Shown: one piece after another, positions 1 through 11,418 of the stretch | Position numbering within the stretch: the first letter of the stretch is position 1 | How the letters are laid out: every line of letters starts with the position of its first letter | Assembly (NCBI GenBank): GCA_963971535.1 | Contig: OZ020592.1 | Location: 57,231,028-57,295,027 of the forward strand | DNA: 64,000 nucleotides | Reading direction: 5' to 3' | Source of the DNA: Notolepis coatsorum | Lineage: Eukaryota > Chordata > Actinopteri > Aulopiformes > Paralepididae | Notes under the pieces: generated by a model | What the model was told of the DNA's origin: nothing | Seen by the model: only the letters and a program-made list of their open reading frames with translations | Databases searched by the model: none | Program-made: the position numbers and the translations under genes

Positions 1-466
1 CCATTTAATTCTTGCATGAGGAAGGATAATAATGATAATCTAGCGTTGATTTCAGGAAGATTCGATAATCAGGCGAAAAATGACTACTTGTTTAGTGTAT
101 TCCACTAAAGGGCTATTATCGCGTCTTTTCCTGGGATTACTAAGAATCACCAAAACTATACTCGTATTCAAAACGGTATAAAATGGAAATGTACGGATGA
201 AAAAACAATCCGTTTTGTACATGTTGACTGGAAGCAACTCACTGACAATCGACGGGTGTATTAGACCCATAGCTATAATATAAGATATATTTTAAGCACT
301 CGCAAATCTCGCAGTCCCCCCATTGATTAAAGCGATGGCGTAATAGCACCCTCTGGCGCATTAAGCGATGGCGCAGAATGAGTTAAGAGCACATTTTAAA
401 ATACATACATTTTTTTTTAAAGAATAAAATATCTAAAAATGTAAACAGAGGTAATCATTTAAAAAC
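1..466. other. unannotated stretch
   Basis: No coding region, known repeat or RNA gene is recognised here. The only structure is a short near-duplication of a TTAA-GCGATGGCG segment at about 327-340 and 361-373. It is probably intron of the ARHGAP44 gene whose exons follow on the plus strand, but that is inference from position only. Confidence 0.4.
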
Positions 467-474
467 AATTGCCT

Positions 475-670
475 GGGCGCCCCAGTGGCGAACCACATAG
501 CGCGCTCAGCCGCGACACGGCCGACCCGGGTTCGACTCCCGAACCCGTCGTTATTTGCCGAATGTCTTCCCCCCACTCTGTATCCCATTCCTCATCTGTC
601 TCTCCCTACTGGACTGCCCAGTAGAAATAAAGCGATAAAAAACGCAAAAAAAAATAAAAATAAATAAATA
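475..670 (+). mobile_element. tRNA-derived SINE with 8-bp target duplication
   Basis: The head carries an RNA polymerase III B-box-like GGTTCGACTCCC at about 528-540 and an A-box-like TGGCGAACC near 485. The tail is A-rich with TAAA repeats. The element is flanked on both sides by AATTGCCT (467-474 and 671-678), the expected target-site duplication, so both ends are fixed. It is about 196 bp and has no acceptor stem or tRNA fold, so it is not a functional tRNA gene. It appears to have inserted into an older LINE remnant that continues to its right. Confidence 0.75.
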
Positions 671-678
671 AATTGCCT

Positions 679-905
679 ATTGTGGTGACCTGATTGGTCA
701 TTAAGGTTCTAAACTGACCCATAGACATTAGAGTGTCTAGTTTCAGTGTTTCCTGCAGGGTATTCCATGCTGTAGGGGCAGAGAAGCCAAAAGCAGATCT
801 ACCAAGTTCAGTACAAACTCTAGGCACTCTAAGTGTAAGCAAAAAACTGGATCGTGTACGACAGGGTCCAGTGGTCCATTCCAATAATGTAGACACATAG
901 GATGG
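679..905 (-). pseudogene. C-terminal remnant of a non-LTR retrotransposon polyprotein
   Basis: Read on the minus strand, the stretch translates to a segment with TELGRSAFGFSAPTAWN, about 60 residues. This pattern (small residues, then F, AP, WN) is characteristic of the C-terminus of LINE ORF2 proteins of the CR1/L2/Rex-like type, downstream of the reverse transcriptase. Only the tail is present, and the reading frame runs into the adjacent SINE. It is a dead fragment. The clade cannot be resolved from so short a piece. Confidence 0.6.
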
Positions 906-1207
906 TTTCAGCTTGACAGCATAAACTATAAACGTAAATTATTTCCTTGTGCCGTGTTTGCTAATATCAATAGCTGACAAGAAGTAAACTTGGGTCCATG
1001 GCTGTTCCCCTAGCAACACAACGGTTGGAACGGTTCATAGGCTATAACACAAACCAGCCAGAGCTGTTTCGTTAGGCTGATCTCTCAGTAGAACGCGTTG
1101 CACCCTGCTGAGTCATAAATGAGCAGAACACTCAACCCATAAACAGACAGCGTTCCTCCTCGCGCAACAATAGCACCACAACATCTGCGCAATAAAGGCC
1201 ATTATAC

Positions 1208-1330
1208 TTTAGTTCTTTGATGCTTTTGTCCAAAGCGACTTACAAATTGTGTATAACAAGTCAGCAGGAGGGGTACACCTCTGGCCGCTAAGGGTTAGTG
1301 GTATTGTTCGTCTAGTAGTGTCGAACTCCA
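1208..1330 (-). mobile_element. L2-type LINE 3' tail fragment
   Basis: On the minus strand it contains the stem-loop-like segment TTGTAAGTCGCTTTGGACAA near 1228-1247. The same 3' tail ends the LINE at 17053-19563. It carries no coding part. To the right (to about 1455) lies TAG/TATAG-rich simple sequence. Confidence 0.6.
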
Positions 1331-2728
1331 GTTGAGTGCTACACTCTGAATGCATAGTAGTATAGACATTAGCAGAGTAGGTAGTAGTATAGGCATAGTA
1401 CAGTAGCACAGTAGATAGTGTATAATAGTATATAGACATAGTAGCATAGTACACAATAGTTGAAGACAGTAAGAATCAGTGTGTTTTTAGTGTTAAAACA
1501 GCCTGAAGAAATGGAGGAACATTTTGTTAAACAAAACAAAACTGATGATGATATTTTACTGTGATTTATTCCTCATTGTGAACTATGCTATCCACATGAT
1601 TTGATCCCATTTGCAATCACTTTCCCTGTTGTTGCAATGTTGCTAATTTTCATTCCCTCCAAAAGTGTCATAATCCTAATGAAATGTAATCTATCATAGA
1701 GAAAAAGAATCCCGTTGCTCCAAAAACAACTTGAGGAGAAGTGCAGCCCAAATCAAAACGTCCACTCCTCTCTCGTTGCCAAATGGATCTTACTTTGTTG
1801 ATGGCATTTCAGCTCTTCTCTCAACTCTCATCAGGCAGAGGAAAGTCTTTTCGCTGGGACAAAATCAATGTAGATTGTTCCCCGTGTAATGATACTGTAG
1901 CTAACGAATGTGAACATTATGATTAATGAGCATCAGGGCAGCTGGTGAAAGGTCATAAATGATTAGGCCTTGATTGTATTGTCTGTTGTATAATGATTGT
2001 AATTAATGAGAAAGGGACAACATAGAGCTTAGCAGTCGACTACGCCCGTTTCCCTGACTGGTCCCGGAAAACAACCGGAAGATACTCATATCTTGCATTT
2101 TATGGACTAACCTTTGACATATCTGCGATACAAAAGACATAATATACACACCACTGCGTTTTAATCAAATAAAATAATATATATAATTACCGGAATTTGA
2201 GCAAGACAACTACGATACCCAGCGCCCCCCTGGTGCATCGGCTGCTCCCATGCGTAGTAGCTTCTATCAATTATTTTAGAATGTGATAAACCCCACATTT
2301 GAATGTTAACTGAGCCCATAGCCACGCTTATATTTCTTTCTGAAAAGTGGGACCAGCGGTATGTCACAGAACTGCACGTCAGCTGAACAGGTCAGCGTGC
2401 TAAACGTCACATGGAACCAGTCCAGTCTTGAGCTCAGTGTGTAATGATCAGCACAAAAGAGAAACGTGTTCCCTGACAATTAATACATCTTTATTGTTCA
2501 ACGTTTAATGATCAATGAAGTGAAAAGATCAATAGATCAGTAGTAGAATTCCACTGACGCATCATGCATTTTCTAAAGCCACTGTTATCTGCTATCTGTT
2601 ATCAGCTGGTATCTGTCTATTATATAAAAAGTGTGTGTGTCCCAAAAGGCAAGACGAGTCATGACAAAGACACAGTTGGCTGGGCGCCACAAAAAAAGGG
2701 ACCCCATAATTCTAGTCATCATGGAATA
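1331..2728. other. unannotated stretch
   Basis: The first 125 bases are TAG-rich simple sequence. The rest is AT-rich apparently unique DNA with no convincing open frame, RNA gene or repeat end. Short open frames here have no recognisable domain and no splice context. Confidence 0.4.
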
Positions 2729-2736
2729 CTATGAAT

Positions 2737-3443
2737 CAGTGGCGGGACATGTACACCTAGGCCTTCGGTGCTAACAATTAAGCAATTTAACCCACTTTGA
2801 ATAACCTCATGACAATGGCTTGTGTCATTCAACGTAACCACCCCATTATTCACAGTGACAGTACATTATCGATTGTGATTTAACACAAGGATCAACACTT
2901 GAGAGTTACAATACATTAATTGCAGAGACATTATGGTGACTTAAAGAATTAAAGATGCACCACTATTACACAGTATGACATGATGCTGCATCAGCATTAC
3001 AAATGTACATGCATAGCAACCAGTATTTACTCATACGACCACCAAGCAAGCAAAAGTCCCATAAAACACAACACAATTAGGATTCAACAGGCTTCCCCAC
3101 AGATTCCGTGATGGTACACCTTGACAGATGAAAGCATATGATTCGGTGACAGACAGACACAGACAAAAACATATTCAGTGACAGCACAGCAGACACAGAT
3201 TAAAACATAATAACCAGCATCATATTGACAACATTATTAATGTATTTTGCAAAGGAAAATATGATTGGATAACAGCTCAAATACTGTAAGCTGCCCTGGA
3301 AGCAGCCCAACTGAGAGCAATGATTTTATGTTAATAGACTGATGTGAACGAACTTTGTGAAATACATGTTAAAAATATATTTTCTGATTCTGACAATCTA
3401 GGCCTGCAGAGAAGGCCTTGCTGGCCCTGACAGCCCACCTCTG
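2737..3443. mobile_element. non-autonomous hAT-type element
   Basis: The 707-bp segment begins CAGTGGCGGG and ends CCCACCTCTG. The two ends are imperfect inverted repeats (CAGnGGyGGG). It is bounded by perfect 8-bp direct repeats CTATGAAT (2729-2736 and 3444-3451), the hAT signature. No transposase frame is present, so it would depend on an element elsewhere. Confidence 0.75.
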
Positions 3444-3451
3444 CTATGAAT

Positions 3452-4016
3452 AGATATTCTGACAGCAGCATATGTTCTACTGTATCAAACCTTTATTGTA
3501 CATTTATAACCATTATCTATAAGCAGTACAGTGCAAAGTACAGGGGGGAGATCATTGTATTTAATCCAAAGATTCCAAGTAATGTCTAGTGGTGTACGGC
3601 TCCTTCTCGAGTCGACTCCAGCTCCGGACATGATGCTTGGGAGCTTTAAAAATAGAAAATCTATTCCCCAACCCTGCATCAAAAAAAGGGACAAATTGCC
3701 AATTTTAGTTGAGAGTGCTGCTGCTGGTCTAGCTCAGCTAGAGTGACTTTCGCTCTCCAAAAGCCTTGCTCTTTTGGTCTCTAACATCAATAACCAATTA
3801 CTTCTGTCTGGTAAGTGGTGGTTCTGCATTGAAATGTAAAAGTGTTGGGGTTTCAGAGGGTTGACTGTGCTGTGTTTGGCTTCTTTCTGCCAGAATCATC
3901 AAAGAGCAAATCAACCCCAGACCCTCCAGCGTATAATAAGAAAGGAAGGAGTTGACTCCGTTGGGTTTGACCCTCGCTAGCGATGTCTTACCCGTGCCGT
4001 GATGTGTGTCTTTCAG
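3452..4016 (+). other. intron sequence upstream of RhoGAP exon A
   Basis: This is unique sequence ending in the acceptor GTGTCTTTCAG at 4006-4016. Nothing else is recognised. Confidence 0.4.
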
Positions 4017-4128
4017 GGCTTGTTCAGAATTGCCCCCTCCGCCTCCAAGCTGAAGAAACTCAAGGCGTCTTTAGACTGTGGGGTATTAGACGTGCAGGAA
4101 TACTCTGCAGACCCACATGCCATCGCAG
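4017..4128 (+). CDS. arhgap44: ARHGAP44 (RICH2) exon A: arginine finger of the RhoGAP domain
   Basis: This internal exon is 112 bp, with acceptor TTTCAG and donor GTGAGT. It encodes 37 residues beginning GLFRIAPSASKLKKLK and ending in DPHAIA plus one base of a split Gly codon completed by exon B. The R of GLFR is the catalytic arginine finger that RhoGAP proteins insert into the GTPase active site to speed GTP hydrolysis on Rac/Cdc42-type proteins. The wording APSASKLKKLK and VLDVQEYSADPHAIAG fits ARHGAP44 better than the paralogue ARHGAP17, as far as I recall those sequences. ARHGAP44 also has an N-terminal BAR domain that senses membrane curvature. Its exons would lie left of this window. 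The gene start is therefore not here. Confidence 0.92.
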
Positions 4129-4144
4129 GTGAGTCACCGGCAAT

Positions 4145-4240
4145 ACCCCCTCCATCCAGTCAATCTGTTGCCATGCCAACTGCAGCCTCATCACCCCCTC
4201 CATCCAGTCAATCTGTTGCCATGCCAACCGCAGCCCGGTC
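4145..4240 (+). repeat. 48-bp tandem duplication just after exon A donor
   Basis: Two copies of a unit containing CTCCATCCAGTCAATCTGTT start at 4150 and 4198, 48 bp apart, with a few substitutions. The first copy begins about 16 bases inside the intron. Confidence 0.85.
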
Positions 4241-4464
4241 ATCTAGATTCTAGAACACCTCCTCCAGGAGTACAATTTTGAATTAGCTCCAGTTGATTGT
4301 TCATTTTGAAGTAAATTTGCGTAAATGCCTAGAATTAAAAGGTAAGCATTTGTAGCAGCTCACACTGCTGCTAATGCTCCTGTGTATTTATTTAAAGCCC
4401 CAATTAGTGATTAGTGTGTACCATTCTTCTCTTTATGACACACTTGCTCTCTCTCCACCTACTC

Positions 4465-5627
4465 CAGGGGTGTCAAACTCATTTTCACAGAGGGCCACAT
4501 CAGCATTATGGTTGCCCTCAAAGGGCCAAAGACCGTATAAATGTTAATGTAATGTAAAATAAATGTAGCTATACATTTACATATTGTTAAACATGGTGTT
4601 TCTGTATTTATTACGTATTCAAGTTATACATATTGCATATTCATTTGCATAAATGTAAAAATATATGTTAGCTTATGTTATTTTAACAAATAATTTTAGT
4701 TTATCAGAACCCCATATTACTCCACCAATCAATGATCAAACCATTCAAGTAAATAACAAAGAAGAATATCATCAAATACAAGCTATGACATTAAGTTTGT
4801 TCAAAACCTTTTTGTCACAGTCAAGAGGGGCAGAACTAACAACTGTGAGCTGCAAAGAACACGTGGGACAGATGTAGCAGATGTTACAAAAACAAATGGC
4901 TGCACACAACCTTGCAGAGGCCATACATCCAACTAATGGAAGATAGTTTAATTAACTTTAATTAACAGATTGCAGAATGGGTACAGTACAGTACAGCTCA
5001 ATACACACAATTGTTAAGGGGATGCAGACCAGAGAAAGACTTTCGACTTGTTTACATCAGGGTCCCTTATTTTCAATTCGTAATGAAATTGCTATTATGT
5101 GTCTGCATGAACACACAACTGTAACTGTACTCAAAAATAACAAAATAAGGGTTGTCTCAGTTCACAACTATATTGGTCAAGTTTTGGGTGGGACTTGTTT
5201 GCGTCCCTACAGCTTCTTATTCAATTGAGCGAGATGCTCGGTTATGTCACACAGCCAGTTTGCATCTGACAGTTCAGACAATATTTCTTCAACCCTTTGT
5301 TACCTATTCCGCCTGGATCTTTTTTGTATTTTGGGCTGTAAAATTGTCAAAGAATGTCTGAGGAGTAAGTGCTTTTGGCTTTTTTCCTTTGTTACCTCAG
5401 ATGTTCAACATACATGTATGTGTAAGAATGTGTAATAACTAAGGCTGTCAAAGTTAAAGCTTTATTAATGCATTAACCCACAATTATTTTAACACTGCTA
5501 TTTTTTAACCCAATATTAATGTAAAAAAAAAAAAAATAAATTTTTTTTTACCTGAGCTCTTGGGGGGCCACATCAAATGACGTGGCGGGCCGGATTTGGC
5601 CCGCGGGCCGTGAGTTTGACACCTATG
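4465..5627. mobile_element. non-autonomous hAT (Charlie-like ends)
   Basis: The left end is CAGGGGTGTCAAACTC and the right end is GAGTTTGACACCTATG, an inverted pair with two mismatches. The 8-bp direct repeats ACCTACTC at 4457-4464 and 5628-5635 are perfect. The GGGCCACAT and GGCCCGCGGGCC blocks next to the ends are typical of widespread hAT families. The 1163-bp interior is AT-rich and lacks a transposase. A segment near 5440-5470 resembles the end of another hAT family. Confidence 0.85.
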
Positions 5628-5698
5628 ACCTACTCTATAACCACACATTAGAAGCAATGGGGAGTGTTGGCATTTAAGGTTAATTGATTAAGATTACT

Positions 5699-5875
5699 TA
5701 CTTACTTACGCCTATCGCTCATTTTGGGGGAGCATAGGCCGTCGACAACAGTTCGCCAGGGTCCTCTGTCCTGTGCTTTGCTTTCCAGCTGTTTCCATGT
5801 CAGTCCGCTCTGTGTGATGTCTGTCTCCAAGTCCCTGCGCCAGGTGTTCTTGGGCCGGCCTCTCTTCCTTTTGAA
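5699..5875 (-). pseudogene. C-terminal fragment of a non-LTR retrotransposon
   Basis: On the minus strand it encodes about 55 residues including KRKRGRPKNTWRRDLE and a segment ending DRGPWRTVVDGLCSP. This Gly-Arg-Pro/Trp-Arg-Arg pattern is the usual C-terminus of many LINE reverse-transcriptase proteins. The 3' side ends in a short TAAG repeat (about 5692-5708), typical of a LINE tail. The rest of the element is missing. Confidence 0.6.
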
Positions 5876-5982
5876 TTGATTAAGATGCCATATCCAAAAT
5901 CGAAATAGTTTTTTCAGCGTAACTAGACTTTTTGTCAAAGACCTTCCATTTTTGCTTTAATCCACAATTACTATTCAGGTTG

Positions 5983-6818
5983 GTCTAAGTGTTACCAGGT
6001 CTAAGTGTTACCAGGTCTCAGTGTTACCAGGTCTAAGTGTTACTAAGTGTTACCAGGTCTAAGTGTTACCAGGTCTAAGTGTTACTAAGTGTTACCAGGT
6101 CTAAGTGTTACCAGGTCTAAGTGTTATTAAGTGTTACCAGGTCTAAGTGTTACTAAGTGTTACCAGGTCTAAGTGTTACCAGGTCTAAGTGTTACCAGGT
6201 CTAAGTGTTACCAGGTCTAAGTGTTACCAGGTCTAAGTGTTACTAAGTGTTACCAGGTCTAAGTGTTACCAGGTCTAAGTGTTACCAGGTCTAAGTGTTA
6301 CCAGGTCTAAGTGTTACTAAGTGTTACCAGGTCTAAGTGTTACTAAGTGTTACCAGGTCTAAGTGTTACCAGGTCTAAGTGTTACTAAGTGTTACCAGGT
6401 CTATGTGTTACTAAGTGTTACCAGGTCTAAGTGTTACTAAGTGTTACCAGGTCTAAGTGTTACTAAGTGTTACCAGGTCTACGTGTTACTAAGTGTTACC
6501 AGGTCTAAGTGTTACTAAGTGTTACCAGGTCTAAGTGTTACCAGGTCTAAGTGTTACTAAGTGTTACCAGGTCTAAGTGTTACCAGGTCTAAGTGTTACC
6601 AGGTCTAAGTGTTACCAGGTCTAAGTGTTACCAGGTCTAAGTGTTACTAAGTGTTACCAGGTCTAAGTGTTACCAGGTCTAAGTGTTACTAAGTGTTACC
6701 AGGTCTAAGTGTTACTAAGTGTTGCCAGGTCTAAGTGTTACCAGGTCTAAGTGTTACCAGGTCTAAGTGTTACTAAGTGTTACCAGGTCTAAGTGTTACC
6801 AGGTCTAAGTGTTACCAG
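5983..6818. repeat. minisatellite of alternating 16-bp and 10-bp units
   Basis: The array has about 836 bp. A 16-bp unit TAAGTGTTACCAGGTC is mixed with a shortened 10-bp unit TAAGTGTTAC that lacks CAGGTC. Substitutions are rare, so the array is young or homogenised. It lies in the intron between exons A and B. Confidence 0.95.
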
Positions 6819-7617
6819 CATCTCCCTACTTGCCAGTGCCATGTCTCGCTGGGACAGAGAGATGCACTGCTGGCTACTGCAAGTTGTGTTGTTGTCACGG
6901 CACAACACTTTCAGCTTCACTGACCTCTGCCGCCCTCTATGGCAAGTTTTGACAGTCTGTCACGTCAAAGGACAATGGAGATGGGAGCAACTGTAGGAGT
7001 GAAGTTGGGAATGCTGCTGAAGGACATCCAGCTGGTCTCCTTCTCACTAAATGCCTTTGAGGAGAGGCTGTTCTCCCTCATGACCGGTGCATAAATGGAC
7101 CAGAGAAATCGATAAGTGTGGAGCTTGTGAAGAGTGAGAGTCAAGTCAAAGCGAATTTCTCTGTGACATGCCAAGAGTTTTATCAATATGCTCTTCATCA
7201 GAAGGCTTAAGCAGCATGCCCCAGCAAGAAATATTAATTCATCAACAGGCACTGCACTCTCCATGGGGCTGAAACCAAATGTTCTTTTGGTAATGAAGAC
7301 ACAACTTATATCAGCCTACAATGTTTGTTCTGTTCTCCAGTGTTTCTGCTGCTTAGCCATTCGGCCTATTTTACCTACTTATTGCTCTATGATCATAGTT
7401 AATTCAATCTCATGACACTCATCTGCCAAAACCTTTTTTTACCTTTATTGGACAAAATTGTAAATAGGCTAAACAAGTCTACAGGCAAACGGAGCAGAGG
7501 TTGGATCTCGCCCGAAACTCCAAAGCTACTGACCCCTGTTGGTCGTCGGCATTTCTATTGCGCTCTGCAGTTGCCTTTAACCCTGATCTAAGTGGTTCTA
7601 TTTAGATCAAATGCTTT

Positions 7618-7621
<4 letters not shown>
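6819..7621. other. unannotated intron stretch
   Basis: No repeat end, RNA gene or supported coding frame was seen. The short open frames here lack domain signatures. Confidence 0.4.

Positions 7622-7671
<50 letters not shown>
7622..7671. repeat. (AT)n microsatellite
   Basis: This is an uninterrupted AT run of about 50 bp. The hAT MITE that follows has landed in it; the run resumes at 8129. Confidence 0.95.
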
Positions 7672-7674
<3 letters not shown>

Positions 7675-8128
7675 GGATGCTCGATATTGGCTTTTTTACC
7701 GATACCGATATTCCGATATTGTCCAACTCTTAATTTCCGATACCGATATCAACCGATACCGATATATGCAGGGTTTCCCCCCCCAAAAAACGGAATAATT
7801 TCAGGTAACTAATAATTTCACTGGATGCATTCAAAAGGCTTTCTAAATGTAAGCATTATCTGTGCAAAATATGATCATTAAAAAAGTTAAAATTAACATT
7901 ACATATCTCTTGTTGTTGAATTAAACCAACATGCATACTTTTGACAATAAATACTTACTTGCTTGCCTGGGTAAATAAAGGTTAAATAAATGTAAAAAAA
8001 ATATATATATATATATTGTTATTGTTTTTTTTTTTTTTTTTTTTTCGATAGCGATATTTTCCGATATCACATTTTACTGCCGATATCGGCCGATAATATC
8101 GGTCGGCCGATAATATCGGACATCCCTA
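7672..8128. mobile_element. hAT MITE with CGATAT-rich interior
   Basis: The element starts TAGGGATGCTCGATATTGG and ends in ATCGGACATCCCTA, forming inverted termini. The flanks are ATATATAT on both sides, consistent with an 8-bp duplication but inside an AT repeat and so not diagnostic alone. Many CCGATAT motifs sit near both ends. The copy at 16071-16294 belongs to the same family. Confidence 0.75.
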
Positions 8129-8295
8129 ATATATATATATATATGTAAACATTATTCAGTATTACTTTACTGTCCCTTAAATGTCCTGCACTTGGATCAT
8201 ATGGATTTGGTCACTCTAGTAGTGGCACTGCTGCGTCACACTCTCTCAGGAGGTGGAGTCATTTATGTCAAGTCTGTCAATAATAATGACCCGAA

Positions 8296-8364
8296 TGAGA
8301 GAGTCAGAAAGAGAGAGAGAGAGAGACAGAGAGAGAGACAGAGAGAAAGAGAGAGAGAGACAGA

Positions 8365-8441
<77 letters not shown>

Positions 8442-8492
8442 AGAGAGAGACAGAGAGAAAGAGAGAGAGACAGAGAGAGACAGCGAGAAAGA

Positions 8493-8526
<34 letters not shown>

Positions 8527-8592
8527 CAGAGACAGAGAGCGACAGAGAGAGACAGAGAGCGACAGAGAGAGACAGAGCGAGAGAGAGAGAGC
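8296..8592. repeat. (GA)n / GACA microsatellite
   Basis: This is a GA tract of roughly 300 bp broken by GACA and GAAA steps. The Arg-Glu and Ser-Leu open frames across it are compositional artefacts. Confidence 0.95.
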
Positions 8593-8817
8593 CTTGTTCC
8601 TCTCTAATGATCCCACATAATGGGGTTGAGAGTCACCAATCCAAGCCAACATATCATGTGTGCTTTTGGGAGCTGTATCAGTGTAGTTCTGTGTTCCATA
8701 CCACCCGGTCTGAACGCATCACAATCAAGTCAGCAGCAGCCAATTAGAAGGGCTTCCCTGAGGTAGCCATTGATATGCATTTAATGTGTTTATTTAGCCC
8801 ATCTGCAGGACATGATG

Positions 8818-8819
<2 letters not shown>

Positions 8820-8902
<83 letters not shown>

Positions 8903-8951
8903 TGCACACATACAGACATACACACACACGCGCACGCATGCACACATACAG

Positions 8952-8985
<34 letters not shown>

Positions 8986-8990
8986 ACACA

Positions 8991-9066
<76 letters not shown>
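8820..9066. repeat. (CA)n microsatellite
   Basis: This is a CA tract of about 247 bp with a few interruptions (GCATGCACACATACAGAC twice). The Thr-His and Cys-Val frames are artefacts. Confidence 0.95.
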
Positions 9067-9070
<4 letters not shown>

Positions 9071-9198
9071 AGTATATCGATTATCATAGCCTCCTCCACA
9101 CTGTCTTCTATGGAGGGATGCCCTCACCTTCTCATTTACCATACACCCCCACACCACCAAGGGAAATAAACACAGCAGAGTAAAAGAGACGAATAAGG

Positions 9199-9356
9199 GT
9201 CAGGTCAGTCAATAAAGACAACAGAGCAGAAGAGAAGAAGAAGAGTCAGGTCAGTCAATAAAGACAACAGAGCAAAAGAGAAGAAGAAGAGTCAGGTCAG
9301 TCAATAAACACAGCAGAGCAAAAGAGAAGAAGAAGAGTCAGGTCAGTCAATAGACT
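9199..9356. repeat. 46-bp tandem repeat
   Basis: Units begin GTCAGGTCAGTCAATAAA at 9199, 9245, 9291 and 9337 and run into GA-rich sequence, giving about 3.4 copies with few differences. Confidence 0.9.
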
Positions 9357-9649
9357 AAAGGCTTCTTCATCAGCACTGGACAATTACATAGTACAGTAGG
9401 CGCCATAGTGCTGCTCTCATCTCATATCTCTGAAAGGTCAACCTTTCAGGAATTAAAAAAGACTGCCTCATTTTCAGGTTTGCAAAAATGGAATTCCCAC
9501 ATTCTACAATTACTTTGATATTATGGTTCTCACTGCCTTGAGTGTCATTAAACTGACTCAGCACAAAGGAGAGTATGTACATTCTAAATGGAGGCCTTTC
9601 ACAGAATATTTACAATGCCCCTTTCGCCTCCAGGTTGGGACACATGGAG

Positions 9650-9730
9650 GTTTAACCCTTTCACTACCACACTATAGAAGGTTAACCCTCTCACTACCAC
9701 ACTACAGACGGTTAACCGGGGGTTAAGAGG
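9650..9730. repeat. short direct repeats related to the 51.4-kb array
   Basis: Two or three copies of a unit containing GGTTAACCCTCTCACTACCA. The reverse complement (GGTAGTGAAAGGGTTAACC) recurs at 51405-51610, so both loci share a motif. Confidence 0.7.
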
Positions 9731-9769
9731 TTAGAGACGCATGGCGGCCAATTTGATACCTGGCATGGC

Positions 9770-9955
9770 AGTGAGAAGTGAATCGATCATGCTCTTCTCT
9801 CTTCCCTCTACTGTTGAAGTGCCCTCGAGCAAGGCACTTAACTCTCTAGTCGTAGCTTCTCATTGGCCAGTTCCACTGGGCACTAGTCAGCTCCCAGGTG
9901 TGAATGTGTGTAGCAGGGTGTTGCTAAAAGAAAAGAAGAGTATACATCCTCAGCA
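9770..9955 (+). mobile_element. degraded SINE body (same family as 51771-52035)
   Basis: The segments TTGAAGTGCCCTCGAGCAAG and GGTGTGAATGTGTGTAG match in order and spacing the body of the SINE at 51771-52035. The tRNA-like head is not recognisable and the 3' stem-loop tail is missing. Confidence 0.5.
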
Positions 9956-10156
9956 AATCTAGATAAATAATACAATCTAAAATGTGATCTCTCACGTTAT
10001 GTGAATTTCATACTTATCCTATCTCATGATTCTTACTGTTCCCAGAGAGATATAAATCATCATATATTCATTCATTTCATTCTTTTGATTCAGTATTCAG
10101 CCCTTCAGCTTCTAATAAGGTTTAATAAGGTTGGTTTACTCTTGTTGTTGCTACTC

Positions 10157-10365
<209 letters not shown>

Positions 10366-10557
10366 CAGCAACTGTCGTTCTTCTCTGAAAAGATTGTCTC
10401 ATCCACCTACTGTACATCTCTCTCCTCTCCTCTCTCTCCTTCTCTCACACACATGTATACATGCTGATGAGTGTACATACACACGCACACACAAACACAC
10501 GTGCATGCATGCATGCACACACTTGCACACATACTCATTCTTCTCATTTCTCGCCAG

Positions 10558-10639
10558 GTGCTTTGAAGTCATACCTGCGGGAGCTGCCAGAGCCTTTAAT
10601 GACCTTTGAACTCTACGATGAATGGATTCAAGCTTCCAA
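10558..10639 (+). CDS. arhgap44: ARHGAP44 exon B: RhoGAP LKSYLRELPEPL motif
   Basis: The 82-bp internal exon has acceptor CTCGCCAG and donor GTCAGT, a weaker than consensus 5' splice site. It completes the Gly codon opened by exon A, encodes ALKSYLRELPEPLMTFELYD and then EWIQAS, and ends with two bases (AA) completed by C from exon C to give Asn. LKxYLRELPEPL is the signature RhoGAP helix; its lysine is part of the conserved active-site surface of the family. The exon sits between a CT/TATC tract and a (TG)n tract starting 37 bases past the donor, a context known in other genes to influence exon inclusion. Confidence 0.93.
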
Positions 10640-10675
10640 GTCAGTCTCTAGTACTCAGTGTTTTATTTTTCATTG

Positions 10676-10783
<108 letters not shown>

Positions 10784-11418
10784 GGCCGTCTCAAGGGGCA
10801 TGCGAGCAGTGCGGTCGCACAGGGCCTTGCAGGGATTTATTATTTATTTATTATTATTATTATTTTTTTTATAAAAATATAAATAAATAGAATGTTAACA
10901 ATCACTTTCCATCACAGACCTAAAATCTAGTTTTGCTTACATGCTTATATATTTCACATTAGACACGTTTGTAGAATAGTGTTCCGGGCTCTGCAGCTCT
11001 GCAGATATACTATTGGTTTCATTCAATGACCCGTTTACTTTTTTGCAAAGCATCGTGGGAGGACTAACACTAGGGGCAGCTGGTTGGCATCGGTCTGGTA
11101 GTCGGTAGAGAGATGTGAAGAAGACCGGTATCCACGAGGGGAGGGGGTACAGGTACGGGGTCTATTCGGCGCTATCCACGGGAGCGAGTGGATGTCTTGG
11201 CCAAGAGCATCCTACTTTTGAAAACCAAATGTGCAGCATCGGAGCAGAAGAAATAACGGCGTGTGCCGTAAGCTTATCAATACCAAGTATAGTGATTAGG
11301 TTATGCCAAGACGAAGAGGACGTTCGGCAGATGGACTGAAGATGAAAGTTGTTGCGTGTTAGAACGTTCAGTCAGGCTAGCCATGTCGGCTTAGCTAAAG
11401 GCAGGGACAGCTAACTAG

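Noticed and set aside
8192-9183. Arg-Glu, Ser-Leu, Thr-His and Cys-Val frames
   Set aside because: Translations of GA and CA microsatellites; the same applies to the CT, TG and AT tracts elsewhere.
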